Notes: generated by a model from the letters alone, not told the origin. 64,000 nt of DNA from Acidobacterium capsulatum ATCC 51196 (GCF_000022565.1 NC_012483.1:372001-436000); one strand, 5' to 3'. Counted from the first letter of the stretch, positions 1-9,765 are shown. Program-made: numbers and translations.

Positions 1-170
1 TCCAGCGTTCCGGCTTCGGCAAAGACCATCTGCCCTTCGTCGTCACCACGGAGCCATGCGTCAACTCGCGCCTCAAACTCGCCCTCAGCAAAATTGCTGG
101 TGCGGGGTGGATGGCCGAACCGCCCCTCGATCTGCAGATCCTTGAGCCGGAACCCGCAGCCGTCCAGTAG
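1..170 (+). CDS. C-terminal end of probable homoserine dehydrogenase (partial)
   Basis: An open frame enters from the left edge and stops with TAG at 168-170, giving about 55 residues. The readable part contains HLPFVVTTEPC followed by a stretch ending PPLDLQIL. This resembles the last segment of homoserine dehydrogenases, the NAD(P)-dependent enzyme of the threonine/methionine branch, where an HLPFV-type motif precedes a short C-terminal tail. A hairpin with a T-run follows 47 bases later. The assignment rests on a short C-terminal piece and on memory of the family, so another enzyme with a similar tail is possible. Confidence 0.45.
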   Translation, partial: QRSGFGKDHLPFVVTTEPCVNSRLKLALSKIAGAGWMAEPPLDLQILEPEPAAVQ

Positions 171-216
171 CCATTCAGACCAGCCCAGTCGTTCCGAGTC
201 GCCAGCCCGGCCCCAT

Positions 217-265
217 AAAGCCCAGCGAAGATGCGTATCCTCCATCATCTGTGCTGGGCTTTTTT
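217..265 (+). terminator. Rho-independent terminator
   Basis: AAAGCCCAGC (217-226) pairs with GCTGGGCTTT (253-262) around a 26-nt loop, followed by a run of T. It lies just after the partial gene at the left edge and is oriented to end that transcript. Confidence 0.7.
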
Positions 266-382
266 CTCCTGCAAATCTCTCTTCTCATCGAACCCCATCT
301 ATCGGGAAATGCATCGCATCCTAAATAAGGGAAGAAAATCTCACGGCTGACTGGCAAGCCGCTCGTCACGAAAGGTTTCACC

Positions 383-862
383 ATGAAATTTCATCGCAAT
401 ATTCGTCTGCCGATCGCCTCGGCATGCGCTGTCCTCCTCTGCCTGCTCGTCCTGCCACTTGCGGCATCGGCGCAGGCATCCGTGGTAAAGACGCAGAAAG
501 CGGGTGACTACACCGTGACCTTGCGCATTCTGCCCGCGGAATCCTTCACCGGCATGAATGCTCAAATGGTGCGTGACGGTGGAGACGAACCCGTCATGGA
601 GGGTGGGCCTGCTTATCCCAACCATCACATGGTCGCTTTCATCAAGAAAGACGGAAAGCCCGTCGAGCACGCACGCGTCACCATCGAATATCGCTCGAAT
701 CCCGGTGCGGAATGGACCAAGGTTCCAGTCGCGCGGATGCATGCAAAAGGGAAGGGACGCAAGTCCACGCACTTCGGCAACAACGTCACCTTGCAGGGCG
801 GTAAGTATGAAGTTCGCGTCACCGTGAACGGCAGCACGGCACTCTTCAACGTACAGGTCTAG
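383..862 (+). CDS. Secreted hypothetical protein (YtkA/FixH-like?)
   Basis: This encodes a 159-residue protein with a clear signal peptide: basic start MKFHRNIR, a hydrophobic core to about residue 28, and a probable cut after ASAQA. The mature part is a small soluble domain with alternating beta-strand pattern and a central PNHHMVAF stretch. This recalls YtkA-like periplasmic domains that bind metals through His. That comparison is weak. The gene stands alone, with terminators on both sides (217-265 and 878-918). Function is not known; an extracytoplasmic location is well supported. Confidence 0.75.
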   Translation: MKFHRNIRLPIASACAVLLCLLVLPLAASAQASVVKTQKAGDYTVTLRILPAESFTGMNAQMVRDGGDEPVMEGGPAYPNHHMVAFIKKDGKPVEHARVTIEYRSNPGAEWTKVPVARMHAKGKGRKSTHFGNNVTLQGGKYEVRVTVNGSTALFNVQV

Positions 863-877
863 CGCTCTCTCATCCGC

Positions 878-918
878 AAATAAGGAGGAGGAGCGTCATC
901 CGCCCCTCCTCTTTATTT
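878..918. terminator. Bidirectional terminator between convergent genes
   Basis: AAATAAGGAGGAG (878-890) faces CTCCTCTTTATTT (906-918) with one mismatch in the stem. The A/T-rich flanks give a T-run on either strand. It sits between the secreted protein gene and the convergent aldo/keto reductase. Confidence 0.75.
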
Positions 919-934
919 GTCTCTGAATGATCGA

Positions 935-1921
935 TCAGTAGGAATGCCCCAGGATCGGATGCGGCTCATACGGCTCTTCCAGTGCCTTGATCTCGCTCTC
1001 TTCCAAGTGGACGTCCAGCGCAGCCAATGCATCGTCGAGATGATGCATCTTGCTCGCGCCCACAATCGGAGCCGTCACGCCCGGCTTGCTCAGCATCCAT
1101 GCCAGCGCAATCTGCGCATTGCTTACGCCGCGCTTCCTGGCAATCTCCGTCACCCGATCCACCACGGTAAAGTCCGAATCGCGATAGTAAAGCCCGTGCG
1201 CATATTCATCCGTCTTGGCGCGCACCGTCTCGCCATGGTCCTTCTTCGAGCGATTGCCCATCAGAAATCCGCGCGCCAGCGGGCTCCAAGGAATCAGCCC
1301 GATCCCTTCCGCTTCGCACAACGGAATCATCTCCCGCTCTTCCTCGCGATACACCAGGTTGTAGTGGTTCTGCATCGTCACAAAGCGGGCCAGTCCCATC
1401 TGGTCGCTCACCTGCAGCATTCGTTGAAACTGCCACGCATACATGGAACTAGCGCCGATGTAGAGTGCCTTGCCTGCGCGCACCACATCGTTCAATGCCT
1501 CCATCGTCTCTTCAATCGGCGTGAACTTGTCAAAGCGATGAATCTGGTAAAGATCTACGTAATCGGTCTGCAAACGCCGCAAACTCTCATCAATCGCATG
1601 AAAAATATGCTTGCGTGAAAGACCCCGCTGATTCGGGTCATCGCCCATGGGATTGAAGACCTTCGTCGCAATCACCACCCGGTCCCGGTCAGAAGAGAAA
1701 TCCTTCAGCGCCCGGCCCAGAATCTCTTCGCTCACTCCCACCGAATACATATCGGCAGTATCAAAAAAGTTGATGCCCCGCTCCAGAGCATGCTGAATGA
1801 ATGGCCGGCTTGCTTCCTCCTCCAGCACCCATTCGCGCCACTTCTTTGACCCGTAGGTCATCGTGCCAAGACAAATGCGAGAGACCTTCAGGCCGGTCGA
1901 ACCAAGATTGACGTATTCCAT
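935..1921 (-). CDS. Aldo/keto reductase
   Basis: This is a 328-residue NADPH-dependent oxidoreductase of the AKR superfamily (TIM barrel). The catalytic tetrad is present: Asp54 and Tyr59 in FDTADMYS, Lys87 in ATKV and His128 in YQIHR. The family C-terminal cofactor stretch (APIVGASKMHHL) is also there. Length is normal for the tas/YajO-like group that acts on aldehydes and sugars. It is transcribed alone toward the terminator at 878-918. The substrate cannot be read from sequence. Confidence 0.93.
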   Translation of the reverse strand: MEYVNLGSTGLKVSRICLGTMTYGSKKWREWVLEEEASRPFIQHALERGINFFDTADMYSVGVSEEILGRALKDFSSDRDRVVIATKVFNPMGDDPNQRGLSRKHIFHAIDESLRRLQTDYVDLYQIHRFDKFTPIEETMEALNDVVRAGKALYIGASSMYAWQFQRMLQVSDQMGLARFVTMQNHYNLVYREEEREMIPLCEAEGIGLIPWSPLARGFLMGNRSKKDHGETVRAKTDEYAHGLYYRDSDFTVVDRVTEIARKRGVSNAQIALAWMLSKPGVTAPIVGASKMHHLDDALAALDVHLEESEIKALEEPYEPHPILGHSY

Positions 1922-2148
1922 TGCACCTCCAATAGACGCTGTACCTTTGGATGAGTCTCACCGCCCCCAGGGCTTTTTTTGCCCTCACTTGAACATCCCA
2001 ACACAAGCGGAGTAACTTCGATTCGCATCATAAATTGCGTGCATCCTTCTCACGAAAAGCTCGTCACATATTTGTCATATAGCAGTGACGTGCCTCCGAG
2101 TCTCATGCGCAAGCTGCAAAACGCTGATAGAAGCTCGTTGAACTTGAA

Positions 2149-5100
2149 ATGGAGTGTCCCATGCCTGCACAGTCCGAGCCAAAGCCCGCATTTCAGGGCT
2201 CCTGCTCCATCAGTCTGAATGGTCAAACCCTGGAAGCAAACACCGGTGAGCGTCTGATCGATGTCATCAACCGGACTCAGACCCCGCTGCCGCAGGTCTG
2301 TTACCAGCCGAAGCTTGGCCCCATTCAGACGTGCGACACCTGTGTGGTTGAGATGAATGGCGAGATCGTTCGCGCCTGTGGTACATCCGTTTCGCCCGGC
2401 ATGCAGCTCAACACCGCTTCGGCGCGCGTCAAGTCCGCCCAGGGCGAGGCCTTTGATCGCATTCTCAAAAATCACCAGCTCTATTGCTCGGTCTGCGACA
2501 ACAACAATCAGGACTGTACCGTTCACAACACCACGGCCCTGCTCGACGTCGAACACCAAAAGTATCCATGGCAGCCCAAGCCCTATCCGCAAGACCACAC
2601 CAATCCTTTCTATCGTTACGATCCCAACCAGTGCATCCTGTGCGGCCGCTGCGTCGAGGCATGCCAGAACTATCAGGTCAATGAAACCCTCTCCATCAAT
2701 TGGGAGAGTGACCACCCTCGCGTCCTCTGGGATGGCGGCTCTGAAATCGGCGGCTCTAGTTGTGTCTCCTGCGGACACTGCGTCACCGTCTGCCCGTGCA
2801 ACGCGCTCATGGAAAAGTCCATGCTCGGCCACGCCGGCTTTCTTACCCATTGGCCGCAGAATGCACTTGACCACATGATCGATGTGGTCAAAGCCGTCGA
2901 GCCGGAGATCGGCTACGGCCCCATTCTGCAACTCTCCGAGACCGAAGCCGCCATGCGCAACACTCGCGTGCGCCGCTCCAAAACCGTCTGCACCTACTGC
3001 GGCGTCGGTTGCAGCTTTGAGATTTGGACCAAAGACCGCCACATCCTCAAGGTGCAGCCCAGCGAAGGTCCCGCCAACGATATTTCTACCTGCGTCAAAG
3101 GCAAATTCGGCTGGGACTTTATAAACAGCCCCGAACGAATCAAGAAGCCGCTGATCCGCGAAGGCCACACCTTCCGCGAGGCCAGTTGGGACGAGGCCCT
3201 CAGCCTGGTCGCGCGCCGGTTCATGGAGATCAAGGCCCAGCACGGCCCCGATTCCATCGGAGTCATCTCTTCCTCCAAATGCACCAATGAAGAGAGCTAC
3301 CTCATGCAAAAGTTTGCCCGCGCGGTCATCGGCACAAACAACATCGACAACTGCTCCCGCTACTGCCAGGCACCCGCGACGCAGGGGCTCTTCCGCACGG
3401 TCGGCTACGGCGGAGACTCCGGCTCCATTCATGACATTGCGCAAAGCTCGCTCGTCGTCATTGTCGGTGCCAATCCTGCTGAGGCACACCCCGTGCTCGC
3501 CACCCGCGTCAAGCAGGCGCACAAGCTCCGCGGACAAAAGCTCATCGTTGCCGACATTCGCCGCCACGAGATGGCCCAGCGCGCTGACATCTTTTTCCGC
3601 CCCGCTCCCGGCACCGATCTCGTCTGGCTCTCCGCCATGAGCCGCTATATGTTCGATCACGGATATGCGAAGGCAGACTTCCTCGCGCAGTGGGTCAATC
3701 ACGTGGACGAATACCGCGCCAGCCTCGAGCCCTTCACCATGCAGCACGCCGCAGAGGTCTGCGGCGTCCCCATCGAGACACTCGTTTCTGTTGCTGAAGC
3801 CATCGCAGCCGCACCCAGCATGTGCATCCTCTGGGCCATGGGTGTCACGCAGCACTGCGCCGGCTCTGACACCTCCACCGCTATCTCCAACCTGCTGCTC
3901 GTCACCGGCAACTACATGCGTCCCGGCACCGGAGCCTACCCGTTGCGCGGCCACAACAACGTGCAGGGCGCGAGTGATTTCGGCTCCATGCCCGGCTGGT
4001 TTCCCGGTTACGAGAAAGTCGATGATCCCGCCGCGCGCGCCCGCTATGAGCAGGGCTGGGGAGTCAAAATTCCCGAAGCCAAGGGTCTCGACAATCATGA
4101 GATGGTCAATGCCATCTACGAAGGCAAGCTCAGGGCCATGTATCTGGCCGGGGAAGACATGTACATCGCCGACGCTAACTCCAACTACGTCGGCGGAGGC
4201 TTCGAAAAGCTCGACTTCTTTGTCGTGCAGGATTGCTTCTTCACGCCCACCTGCCGCTTCGCCGACGTAGTGCTGCCCGCCAGCCCATCCCTCGAAAAGG
4301 AAGGAACTTTCACCAGTACTGAGCGCCGTGTGCAGCGTCTGTATCAGGTGCTCGAACCCCTCGGCGAAAGCCTGCCCGACTGGCGCATCACCACCGCGCT
4401 CGCCAACAAAATGGGCGCTAACTGGACCTACCAGCATCCCTCCGATATCATGCACGAGTCCGCGTCCCTCGCGCCCATGTTCGCGGGCATTCACTATGAT
4501 CGCCTCCAGGGATTCGATAGCCTGCAGTGGCCCGTCGCCGCGGATGGCACCGATCAGCCGCTGCTCTACACGGAGAAATTTGCATTCCCTGACGGCAAGG
4601 CGCGCCTTCATCCGCTCGAATATCACGCCCCGGAATCTGTCGAGGATGACGTCTACGATCTTCACCTCAACAACGGCCGCCTGCTCGAACACTTCCACGG
4701 TGGCAATATGACCGGCCGCGTCGCAGGTATTCATGAGGAGACGCCCAATCCATTCCTTGAGGTCTCTCCCGAGCTCGCCGCTGACCGCTCTCTCGTCTCC
4801 GGCCAGTGGGTGCGGCTCACTTCACCGAACGGCCATCTCCGCATTCGCGTGCTGGTCAGCGACCGCGTGCAGGGCAAGCAGATTTATCTGCCCCTCAACA
4901 CCCTCTTCACTGACGCAACCAACATGCTCACCGGCCACCATACCGACCATGACACCCACACTCCGGCTTACAAGGAGACCCCGGTGCGTATGGAGGTACT
5001 GCCGGAAACGGGAGAAAACCCGCTTCCGCGCCTCAACTTCCGTTACGCCTCCCGAACACCGCAAAACGGCGTCGAGGTTGAGCGCAAATGGAACCGTAGC

Positions 5101-5178
5101 GATTACGTATTTCCCGGTGATGTCAGCAACGGCCACAACTCTCTGGTGCAGATCACACCCGGCCATCAGAAAAAGTAG
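2149..5178 (+). CDS. Molybdenum formate dehydrogenase, catalytic subunit
   Basis: This 1009-residue soluble enzyme should oxidise formate to CO2. Domains in order: NuoG-like [2Fe-2S] ferredoxin (Cys51, 62, 65, 77); a His-Cys3 cluster site (His109, Cys113, 116, 123); two 4Fe-4S ferredoxin motifs (from Cys162 and Cys205); the molybdopterin-domain 4Fe-4S site (CTYCGVGC from 281); and the bis-MGD catalytic domain. In the catalytic domain SRYCQAPA puts Cys406 where selenocysteine stands in Se-enzymes. A second ATG at 2161 has GGAG six bases upstream and may be the true start. The next gene is a DUF1641 protein, the usual partner of this YjgC-type enzyme. No fdhD or diaphorase subunit lies nearby. 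Confidence 0.95.
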   Translation: MECPMPAQSEPKPAFQGSCSISLNGQTLEANTGERLIDVINRTQTPLPQVCYQPKLGPIQTCDTCVVEMNGEIVRACGTSVSPGMQLNTASARVKSAQGEAFDRILKNHQLYCSVCDNNNQDCTVHNTTALLDVEHQKYPWQPKPYPQDHTNPFYRYDPNQCILCGRCVEACQNYQVNETLSINWESDHPRVLWDGGSEIGGSSCVSCGHCVTVCPCNALMEKSMLGHAGFLTHWPQNALDHMIDVVKAVEPEIGYGPILQLSETEAAMRNTRVRRSKTVCTYCGVGCSFEIWTKDRHILKVQPSEGPANDISTCVKGKFGWDFINSPERIKKPLIREGHTFREASWDEALSLVARRFMEIKAQHGPDSIGVISSSKCTNEESYLMQKFARAVIGTNNIDNCSRYCQAPATQGLFRTVGYGGDSGSIHDIAQSSLVVIVGANPAEAHPVLATRVKQAHKLRGQKLIVADIRRHEMAQRADIFFRPAPGTDLVWLSAMSRYMFDHGYAKADFLAQWVNHVDEYRASLEPFTMQHAAEVCGVPIETLVSVAEAIAAAPSMCILWAMGVTQHCAGSDTSTAISNLLLVTGNYMRPGTGAYPLRGHNNVQGASDFGSMPGWFPGYEKVDDPAARARYEQGWGVKIPEAKGLDNHEMVNAIYEGKLRAMYLAGEDMYIADANSNYVGGGFEKLDFFVVQDCFFTPTCRFADVVLPASPSLEKEGTFTSTERRVQRLYQVLEPLGESLPDWRITTALANKMGANWTYQHPSDIMHESASLAPMFAGIHYDRLQGFDSLQWPVAADGTDQPLLYTEKFAFPDGKARLHPLEYHAPESVEDDVYDLHLNNGRLLEHFHGGNMTGRVAGIHEETPNPFLEVSPELAADRSLVSGQWVRLTSPNGHLRIRVLVSDRVQGKQIYLPLNTLFTDATNMLTGHHTDHDTHTPAYKETPVRMEVLPETGENPLPRLNFRYASRTPQNGVEVERKWNRSDYVFPGDVSNGHNSLVQITPGHQKK

Positions 5179-5195
5179 AAGGGAAGAGAACATAC

Positions 5196-5645
5196 ATGGC
5201 ACAGCCCATCGAATTTCGCCCCTCCGCGCAGGACCCGCGCGAAGAGATCCAGCGGCGTCTCAATGATGCGCCCATCGAACACGCCCAGGCGCTCCTGGCT
5301 TGCTACGGTTTGATTGAGGAGGCGCACCGCTCCGGCACGCTCGATCTGCTGCGAGGCCTTCTCGGCGCACAAGACGCCGTCGTAACCCATGTCTCCGGTG
5401 TGGTCAGCAAGCCTGAAAGCGTCAACGCGCTACGCAACGGCCTTTTGCTGGCGAAACTGCTCGGCAGCATTGATCCCGATACGCTCCACAACATTCTTGA
5501 TGAAACGCACAAATCCGCCGCGCAGGAGCCGCCATCTCTTTTTGCTCTGCTCGGTCGCGCCGCCTCTGCGGAGAGCCGCCGCGCGCTTGCGGCGGGTTTA
5601 GCTCTCCTGCAGTCAGCGGGCAAGGCATTGGGCCGCTCACGGTAG
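5196..5645 (+). CDS. DUF1641 protein linked to formate dehydrogenase
   Basis: This encodes 149 residues, starting 17 bases after the formate dehydrogenase stop, so the two form one operon. The middle of the protein (GLIEEAHRSGTLDLLRGLLGAQDAVV and the following NALRN stretch) matches the helical DUF1641 pattern. The same gene pair (yjgC-yjgD) is known in bacilli. The biochemical role is not established; co-occurrence suggests an accessory or small subunit of the formate dehydrogenase. It is soluble and lacks metal-binding motifs. Confidence 0.85.
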   Translation: MAQPIEFRPSAQDPREEIQRRLNDAPIEHAQALLACYGLIEEAHRSGTLDLLRGLLGAQDAVVTHVSGVVSKPESVNALRNGLLLAKLLGSIDPDTLHNILDETHKSAAQEPPSLFALLGRAASAESRRALAAGLALLQSAGKALGRSR

Positions 5646-5652
5646 TCGCTTC

Positions 5653-6744
5653 TCAGTCCTCTTCGCCAACGGCAACGGCTTTTTTCTTAACTGTCTTCGC
5701 CTTGGCAACTCGGGCCGGTCCGGTAGACTCGCGCACAATCAGCTTCGGCTCCATCACAATCTCTGGCGGATAGGTCCGTCCCGGGTGGTTGATCCGGTCC
5801 AGCAGAATCTTCGCTCCTCGCGCGCCCATGTCGCGCAACGGCTGTTGCACGGTCGTCAGGCTCGGCTGGTGATAGGCCGCACTCGCAATGTCGTCGAAAC
5901 CCACCACCGAGATATCGCCGGGCACGCTCAGCCCCGCGTCATCAATGGCGCGAATCGCGCCGAATGCGCAAATGTCGTTGAAGCAGAAGATAGCCGTAAA
6001 GTCCCGGGTCTCGCGCAGCAGCTTGCGCATCGCTTTATAACCGTGCGAAGGCGTCTGGTCCAGCTCTTCCAGCGTAATGACCAGTTCAGGATGAATCGCA
6101 ATCCCCAGCGACTCAGCTGCCTGCGCAATGCCATGCCAGCGATAGTGTGCATCTGAAATATTTTCCGGCCCGCGCATGAAGGCGATACGTTCATGCCCCA
6201 GGTCACGCAAATGCTGCAATGCTTCGGCGCCCGCCTTGTCGTGGTCCAGAAAGATATTCGTCGCGCCCGGTGCCGGGCTGTGCGCTGAGATAGCCACCAC
6301 GGGCACGGTGGTTTCAATGCGGGCTGGCGTATCCAGCAGCAGCAATCCATCCACCGCGCGCTCCAGCAGCATGCGCACATATTCTTCCGTCAGTTCCGGA
6401 TCGCGAAAGTGGCTGGCCATGAAATAGAAGTAGTTTGCCTTGATCAGATACCGCTCGACCGAATGCATCAGCAACGTGAAATAGCCGTCGCTCATGTCGG
6501 GCACGACGACGCCAATCGACATACTGCGGCTGCGTCGCAGTGATCGTGCAAAGTAGTTGGGCCGGTACTGATATTTAATCGCGGCTTCGCGAATGCGCTC
6601 GCGTGTGTGTGCAGGAATAGACTTCGCGTTCGGCGAATGATTCAGAACAAGCGAAATCGTGGTCTGCGAAAGTTGAAGCAACTCTGAGAGCTGCTTCAGG
6701 TTGATTGTGGCCGGTTGCTTCGGCGTAGCTTCGCCTTTTTTCAC
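5653..6744 (-). CDS. LacI-family transcriptional regulator
   Basis: This 363-residue repressor has a LacI-type helix-turn-helix near residues 15-70 (INLKQLSELLQLSQTTISLVLN, with a hinge-like RPNYFARSLR). A periplasmic-binding-protein-like sensor domain follows (GVVVPDMSDGYFTLLMHSVE; VVGFDDIASA). It probably senses a sugar-type ligand. The gene converges on the formate dehydrogenase operon and lies 57 bases downstream of the acyl-CoA mutase gene. No sugar transport or glycosidase gene is adjacent, so its target is probably elsewhere. A lysine-rich tail (KAKTVKKKA) is present at the C-terminus. Confidence 0.93.
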   Translation of the reverse strand: MKKGEATPKQPATINLKQLSELLQLSQTTISLVLNHSPNAKSIPAHTRERIREAAIKYQYRPNYFARSLRRSRSMSIGVVVPDMSDGYFTLLMHSVERYLIKANYFYFMASHFRDPELTEEYVRMLLERAVDGLLLLDTPARIETTVPVVAISAHSPAPGATNIFLDHDKAGAEALQHLRDLGHERIAFMRGPENISDAHYRWHGIAQAAESLGIAIHPELVITLEELDQTPSHGYKAMRKLLRETRDFTAIFCFNDICAFGAIRAIDDAGLSVPGDISVVGFDDIASAAYHQPSLTTVQQPLRDMGARGAKILLDRINHPGRTYPPEIVMEPKLIVRESTGPARVAKAKTVKKKAVAVGEED

Positions 6745-6800
6745 ATCGATGTTTTAGCATGCCGAAACATGCTTTTGCACTCACTTTAAGGATTTAGTTC

Positions 6801-8594
6801 CTAAGTTAGGCTGGTTTCTTCCCAGGTACCCATCACCTTTTTCAAGGCGTTGCATATCTCGCCAACAGTCGCATAGGCGCGCACGCAGTCTAACAGGTAA
6901 GGCATGGTGTTCGCGTTGCTCAGCCCCGAAGTGCTTGCCTCTGGCGTCTTCTCGGCAGCCCGGCACAGTGCATCGAGGCTGCGTTGTACGGCTTCGTTCG
7001 ACCGTTTTGTCCGCAGCAGACGCAGCTTCTTCGTCTGCGCCTCTCTTACTGATTCGTCAATGTAGAGTATCTCCGGCGCCGGCTCGTTCACCGTGAACGA
7101 ATTGGCTCCCACAATCAACTTTTCGCCCGCCTCCACAGCTCGCTGGTAGGCATAGCTGGCCTCGGCAATCTCTTTTTGCGGAAAGCCCTGCTCAATCGCC
7201 GGAATCATGCCGCCCATCGCATCGAGCTTTTCAAAGTAGCCGAACGCGCCCCGCTCCATATCCAGCGTCAGCTTCTCCACAAAGTACGAACCGCCCAACG
7301 GATCCACCACTCCCGCCACACCCGACTCATAGGCAATAATCTGCTGCGTGCGCAGCGCAATGCGCGCCGCCTCTTCGGTGGGCAACGCCAGCGCCTCGTC
7401 AAACGAATCCGTATGCAGTGACTGTGTGCCGCCCAGCACCGCGGCCATCGCCTGAATCGCCACTCGCGCAATATTGTTCTTCGGCTGCTGCGCCGTCAGC
7501 GAGACTCCCGCCGTCTGGGTGTGAAAGCGCATCCATGTGGAGCGGGCCTGTTTTGCGCCAAACCGCTCCGTCATCAGCCGGTACCAGATCTTGCGGGCAG
7601 CGCGGTACTTCGCAATCTCCTCAAAGAAGTCATTGTGCGCGTTAAAAAAGAAGCTCAGCCGCGGAGCGAAATCATCCACCGCCAGCCCGCGTCGCAACGC
7701 CCACTCCACATACTCCACGCCGTCATAAATCGTGAATGCAAGCTCCTGCAGTGCCGTCGAGCCAGCCTCGCGAATGTGGTATCCCGAGATCGAGATGGGA
7801 TTAAACCGAGGAACCAGCTTCGCCCCAAACTCGAACGTATCAATCACCAGCCGCATCGAAGGTGCCGGCGGATAGATGTACTCCTTCTGCGCGATGTACT
7901 CCTTGAGAATGTCGTTCTGCAGCGTGCCCGAAATCCTTTTCCAGTCCGCACCCTGATCCTGCGCCACCGCCAGGTACATGGCCCACAGCACGCTTGCCGG
8001 TGAATTGATCGTCATCGACACGGTCGTCTTCTCAAGGTCGATCCCCGCGAACAGTATCTGCATGTCTTCGAGCGAATCAATGGCGACGCCGCATTTGCCC
8101 ACCTCGCCTTCGCTCTGCGCATCGTCCGAGTCGCAGCCCATCAGCGTCGGCAAATCGAACGCCACCGAGAGCCCGCCGCCGCCATTCGCCAGCAGATATT
8201 TATAGCGTTGATTCGTCTCCTCCGGGCTGGCAAAGCCCGAGAACTGCCGCATCGTCCACAGCTTGCCGCGATAGCCCGTCGCATGAATACCGCGCGTATA
8301 CGGCGGCTCGCCCGGCATACCCAGGTACGCCGCCGAATTCGTCGCAAAGTCCTCCGGCAAATCCGCCTCCGTGTACAGCCGCCGCACCGGCGCGCCCGAC
8401 ACCGTCGTGAAGCGGGCATTCCCACGCTCGTCCACATTCACGCCGCTGGCCGCGCCAATCGGCCGCTCTCCGGCTTTCTCAAGCGCCGGACCCAGCGTCT
8501 CTTCCGCCCAGCGCACCTCTTCTGGTGAAGGGCAGCGATTCTGCTTCAACTCATCCAATGCTTGCTGGCGGCGATTTCCCGTGGTCTCTGCCAT
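6801..8594 (-). CDS. Acyl-CoA mutase large subunit (methylmalonyl/isobutyryl-CoA mutase family)
   Basis: This is a 597-residue B12-dependent mutase catalytic domain. Family signatures include [27 protein letters not shown] and [17 protein letters not shown]. The B12-binding domain (DxHxxG motif) is absent, so the protein must pair with a separate small subunit, as in IcmA/IcmB or split MCM systems. ATG at 8594 is chosen because GAGGAG lies just upstream; an open frame continues 33 codons further. No small subunit, MeaB-type GTPase or epimerase gene is nearby. Substrate (methylmalonyl-, isobutyryl- or another acyl-CoA) cannot be fixed from sequence. Confidence 0.9.
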   Translation of the reverse strand: MAETTGNRRQQALDELKQNRCPSPEEVRWAEETLGPALEKAGERPIGAASGVNVDERGNARFTTVSGAPVRRLYTEADLPEDFATNSAAYLGMPGEPPYTRGIHATGYRGKLWTMRQFSGFASPEETNQRYKYLLANGGGGLSVAFDLPTLMGCDSDDAQSEGEVGKCGVAIDSLEDMQILFAGIDLEKTTVSMTINSPASVLWAMYLAVAQDQGADWKRISGTLQNDILKEYIAQKEYIYPPAPSMRLVIDTFEFGAKLVPRFNPISISGYHIREAGSTALQELAFTIYDGVEYVEWALRRGLAVDDFAPRLSFFFNAHNDFFEEIAKYRAARKIWYRLMTERFGAKQARSTWMRFHTQTAGVSLTAQQPKNNIARVAIQAMAAVLGGTQSLHTDSFDEALALPTEEAARIALRTQQIIAYESGVAGVVDPLGGSYFVEKLTLDMERGAFGYFEKLDAMGGMIPAIEQGFPQKEIAEASYAYQRAVEAGEKLIVGANSFTVNEPAPEILYIDESVREAQTKKLRLLRTKRSNEAVQRSLDALCRAAEKTPEASTSGLSNANTMPYLLDCVRAYATVGEICNALKKVMGTWEETSLT

Positions 8595-9061
8595 GGCGGC
8601 ACTACTCCTCGTCTGCGAAACTCCCCAGCATAGGCGACCCATGCATGCATCGGCAAGCCGAAGGCCCTGGCCGTCATCCCTCTCATCTTTCACCGGTGCC
8701 CGGCCTTATTCCTTCAACCACTTGCCCCCATTTGCACATAGAGCCCGTCATTTCCACAGAGAAATATCTGCAATCTCCACTTGATTGTTTTCAGAACAGG
8801 CGTAAAGTTCATTTCAACGGAGGAGAAATCTTCCAGAAGGAGAGAGCGGAACCAGACATCCTGAGCACTGGCAACAGAGCTCGACGCATCATCAGCCAGT
8901 CTGATGTATGGGGGGATGAAACCTGGCGAAGCTCGCATCGGCTGCAGGCCACATGCGTCTCCTAAGGCAGGCAGGCTCCGGCTCGCCTGTGCTTGGGGCT
9001 CGGCGGTGGTGATTGCGCGGTGCACTGGAGTCCGACCCAGTTCTTTGATGAATCGGAACTT
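8595..9061. other. Intergenic region without a convincing protein gene
   Basis: Several short open frames occur on both strands, but none combines a ribosome site, a sensible composition and recognisable motifs. The segment ends in a strong plus-strand hairpin (9062-9098). It could therefore hold a non-coding transcript; no known RNA family was recognised. Confidence 0.4.
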
Positions 9062-9098
9062 CTATGGGGCAGGCGGCCGCAAGGCACCTGCCCCATAG
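9062..9098 (+). terminator. Strong hairpin with short T-run, no gene upstream on this strand
   Basis: CTATGGGGCAGG (9062-9073) pairs perfectly with CCTGCCCCATAG (9087-9098), followed by CCTTTTG. The polarity fits a terminator for a plus-strand transcript, although no plus-strand gene precedes it. Confidence 0.55.
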
Positions 9099-9136
9099 CC
9101 TTTTGTAGCTCGTTCTGATCTTTTTCTCCCGCGCGC

Positions 9137-9167
9137 AAAAAAGAGGCCACCGCCCCGGCGATGGCCT
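9137..9167 (-). terminator. Rho-independent terminator of the secreted-protein gene
   Basis: On the minus strand AGGCCATCG pairs with CGGTGGCCT (one G-T pair) and is followed by CTTTTTT. It stands 50 bases after the stop of the minus-strand gene at 9217-9618. Confidence 0.8.
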
Positions 9168-9216
9168 GTGAATGCGTTCTATCCTCACGTTGCCGTGAGC
9201 CTGGCGATCATGCCTG

Positions 9217-9618
9217 TTATTGCCCGGGCACGATCAAATCTGATCCATAGCGCAGCGAAAGCTGCCGCCCATCCAGAGAACTGGTTTCCATATTCCGGTA
9301 TTGCACCGAGTGCAGCGTGTGCGTCGCGCCTTGCACATCAAACGACAGCAGCACGCGGGTATCAGTCGGCGCGGGATCGCCCGGCGATATTACCCACATC
9401 GATCGGAATGGCTGGTTCGTGTTCGCCACCTCCACCACATTGCCATTCATGCTTTGCCTGATCGTGTAGCGGCCCGCCGGCCACATGTGGCCATTGACGA
9501 CAAAGTTGAAAGGAACCTTGGCCACATTCACGGACTGCGCCATGGCCGGGTGGGTTGCCAATGCTGCTGCCGCCATCACGACCGGCGCCAGAAAAAGATT
9601 ACGAAGCATGTTCCGCAT
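9217..9618 (-). CDS. Small secreted hypothetical protein
   Basis: This encodes 133 residues. The start ATG at 9618 is preceded by GGAGG at a normal distance; a longer frame to 9657 has no such site. There is a signal peptide (hydrophobic LAPVVMAAAALATHPAMAQ). The mature domain begins VNVAKVPFNFVVNGHMWPAGRYTI, a beta-rich pattern that I recall as recurring in secreted proteins of acidobacteria; no function is known for it. Its own terminator follows at 9137-9167. Confidence 0.8.
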   Translation of the reverse strand: MRNMLRNLFLAPVVMAAAALATHPAMAQSVNVAKVPFNFVVNGHMWPAGRYTIRQSMNGNVVEVANTNQPFRSMWVISPGDPAPTDTRVLLSFDVQGATHTLHSVQYRNMETSSLDGRQLSLRYGSDLIVPGQ

Positions 9619-9765
9619 AGGTGTTTCCTCCACGCTCCGAAACATACCCACCCGCACGCAGCTTGGTCGTCAAGCTTCCGTCGAGAAATTGTCAAACTTT
9701 TGTAGGTGAGAAATCCGCTGTGAAAAGCGCTGTTCTTGCACCGGTCATGACTGGCGCAAGCGCCA

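Noticed and set aside
917-1618. 233-codon plus-strand frame opposite the aldo/keto reductase
   Set aside because: Shadow frame; the minus-strand enzyme has its full catalytic tetrad.
2050-4734. 894-codon open frame antisense to formate dehydrogenase
   Set aside because: It mirrors a strongly supported enzyme gene; its Gly/Ala/Val/Asp-rich sequence is what the complement of GC-rich codons gives, and it has no motif.
8595-8800. Cobalamin riboswitch upstream of the B12-dependent mutase
   Set aside because: No B12-box-like conserved sequence could be found on the minus strand in this leader.
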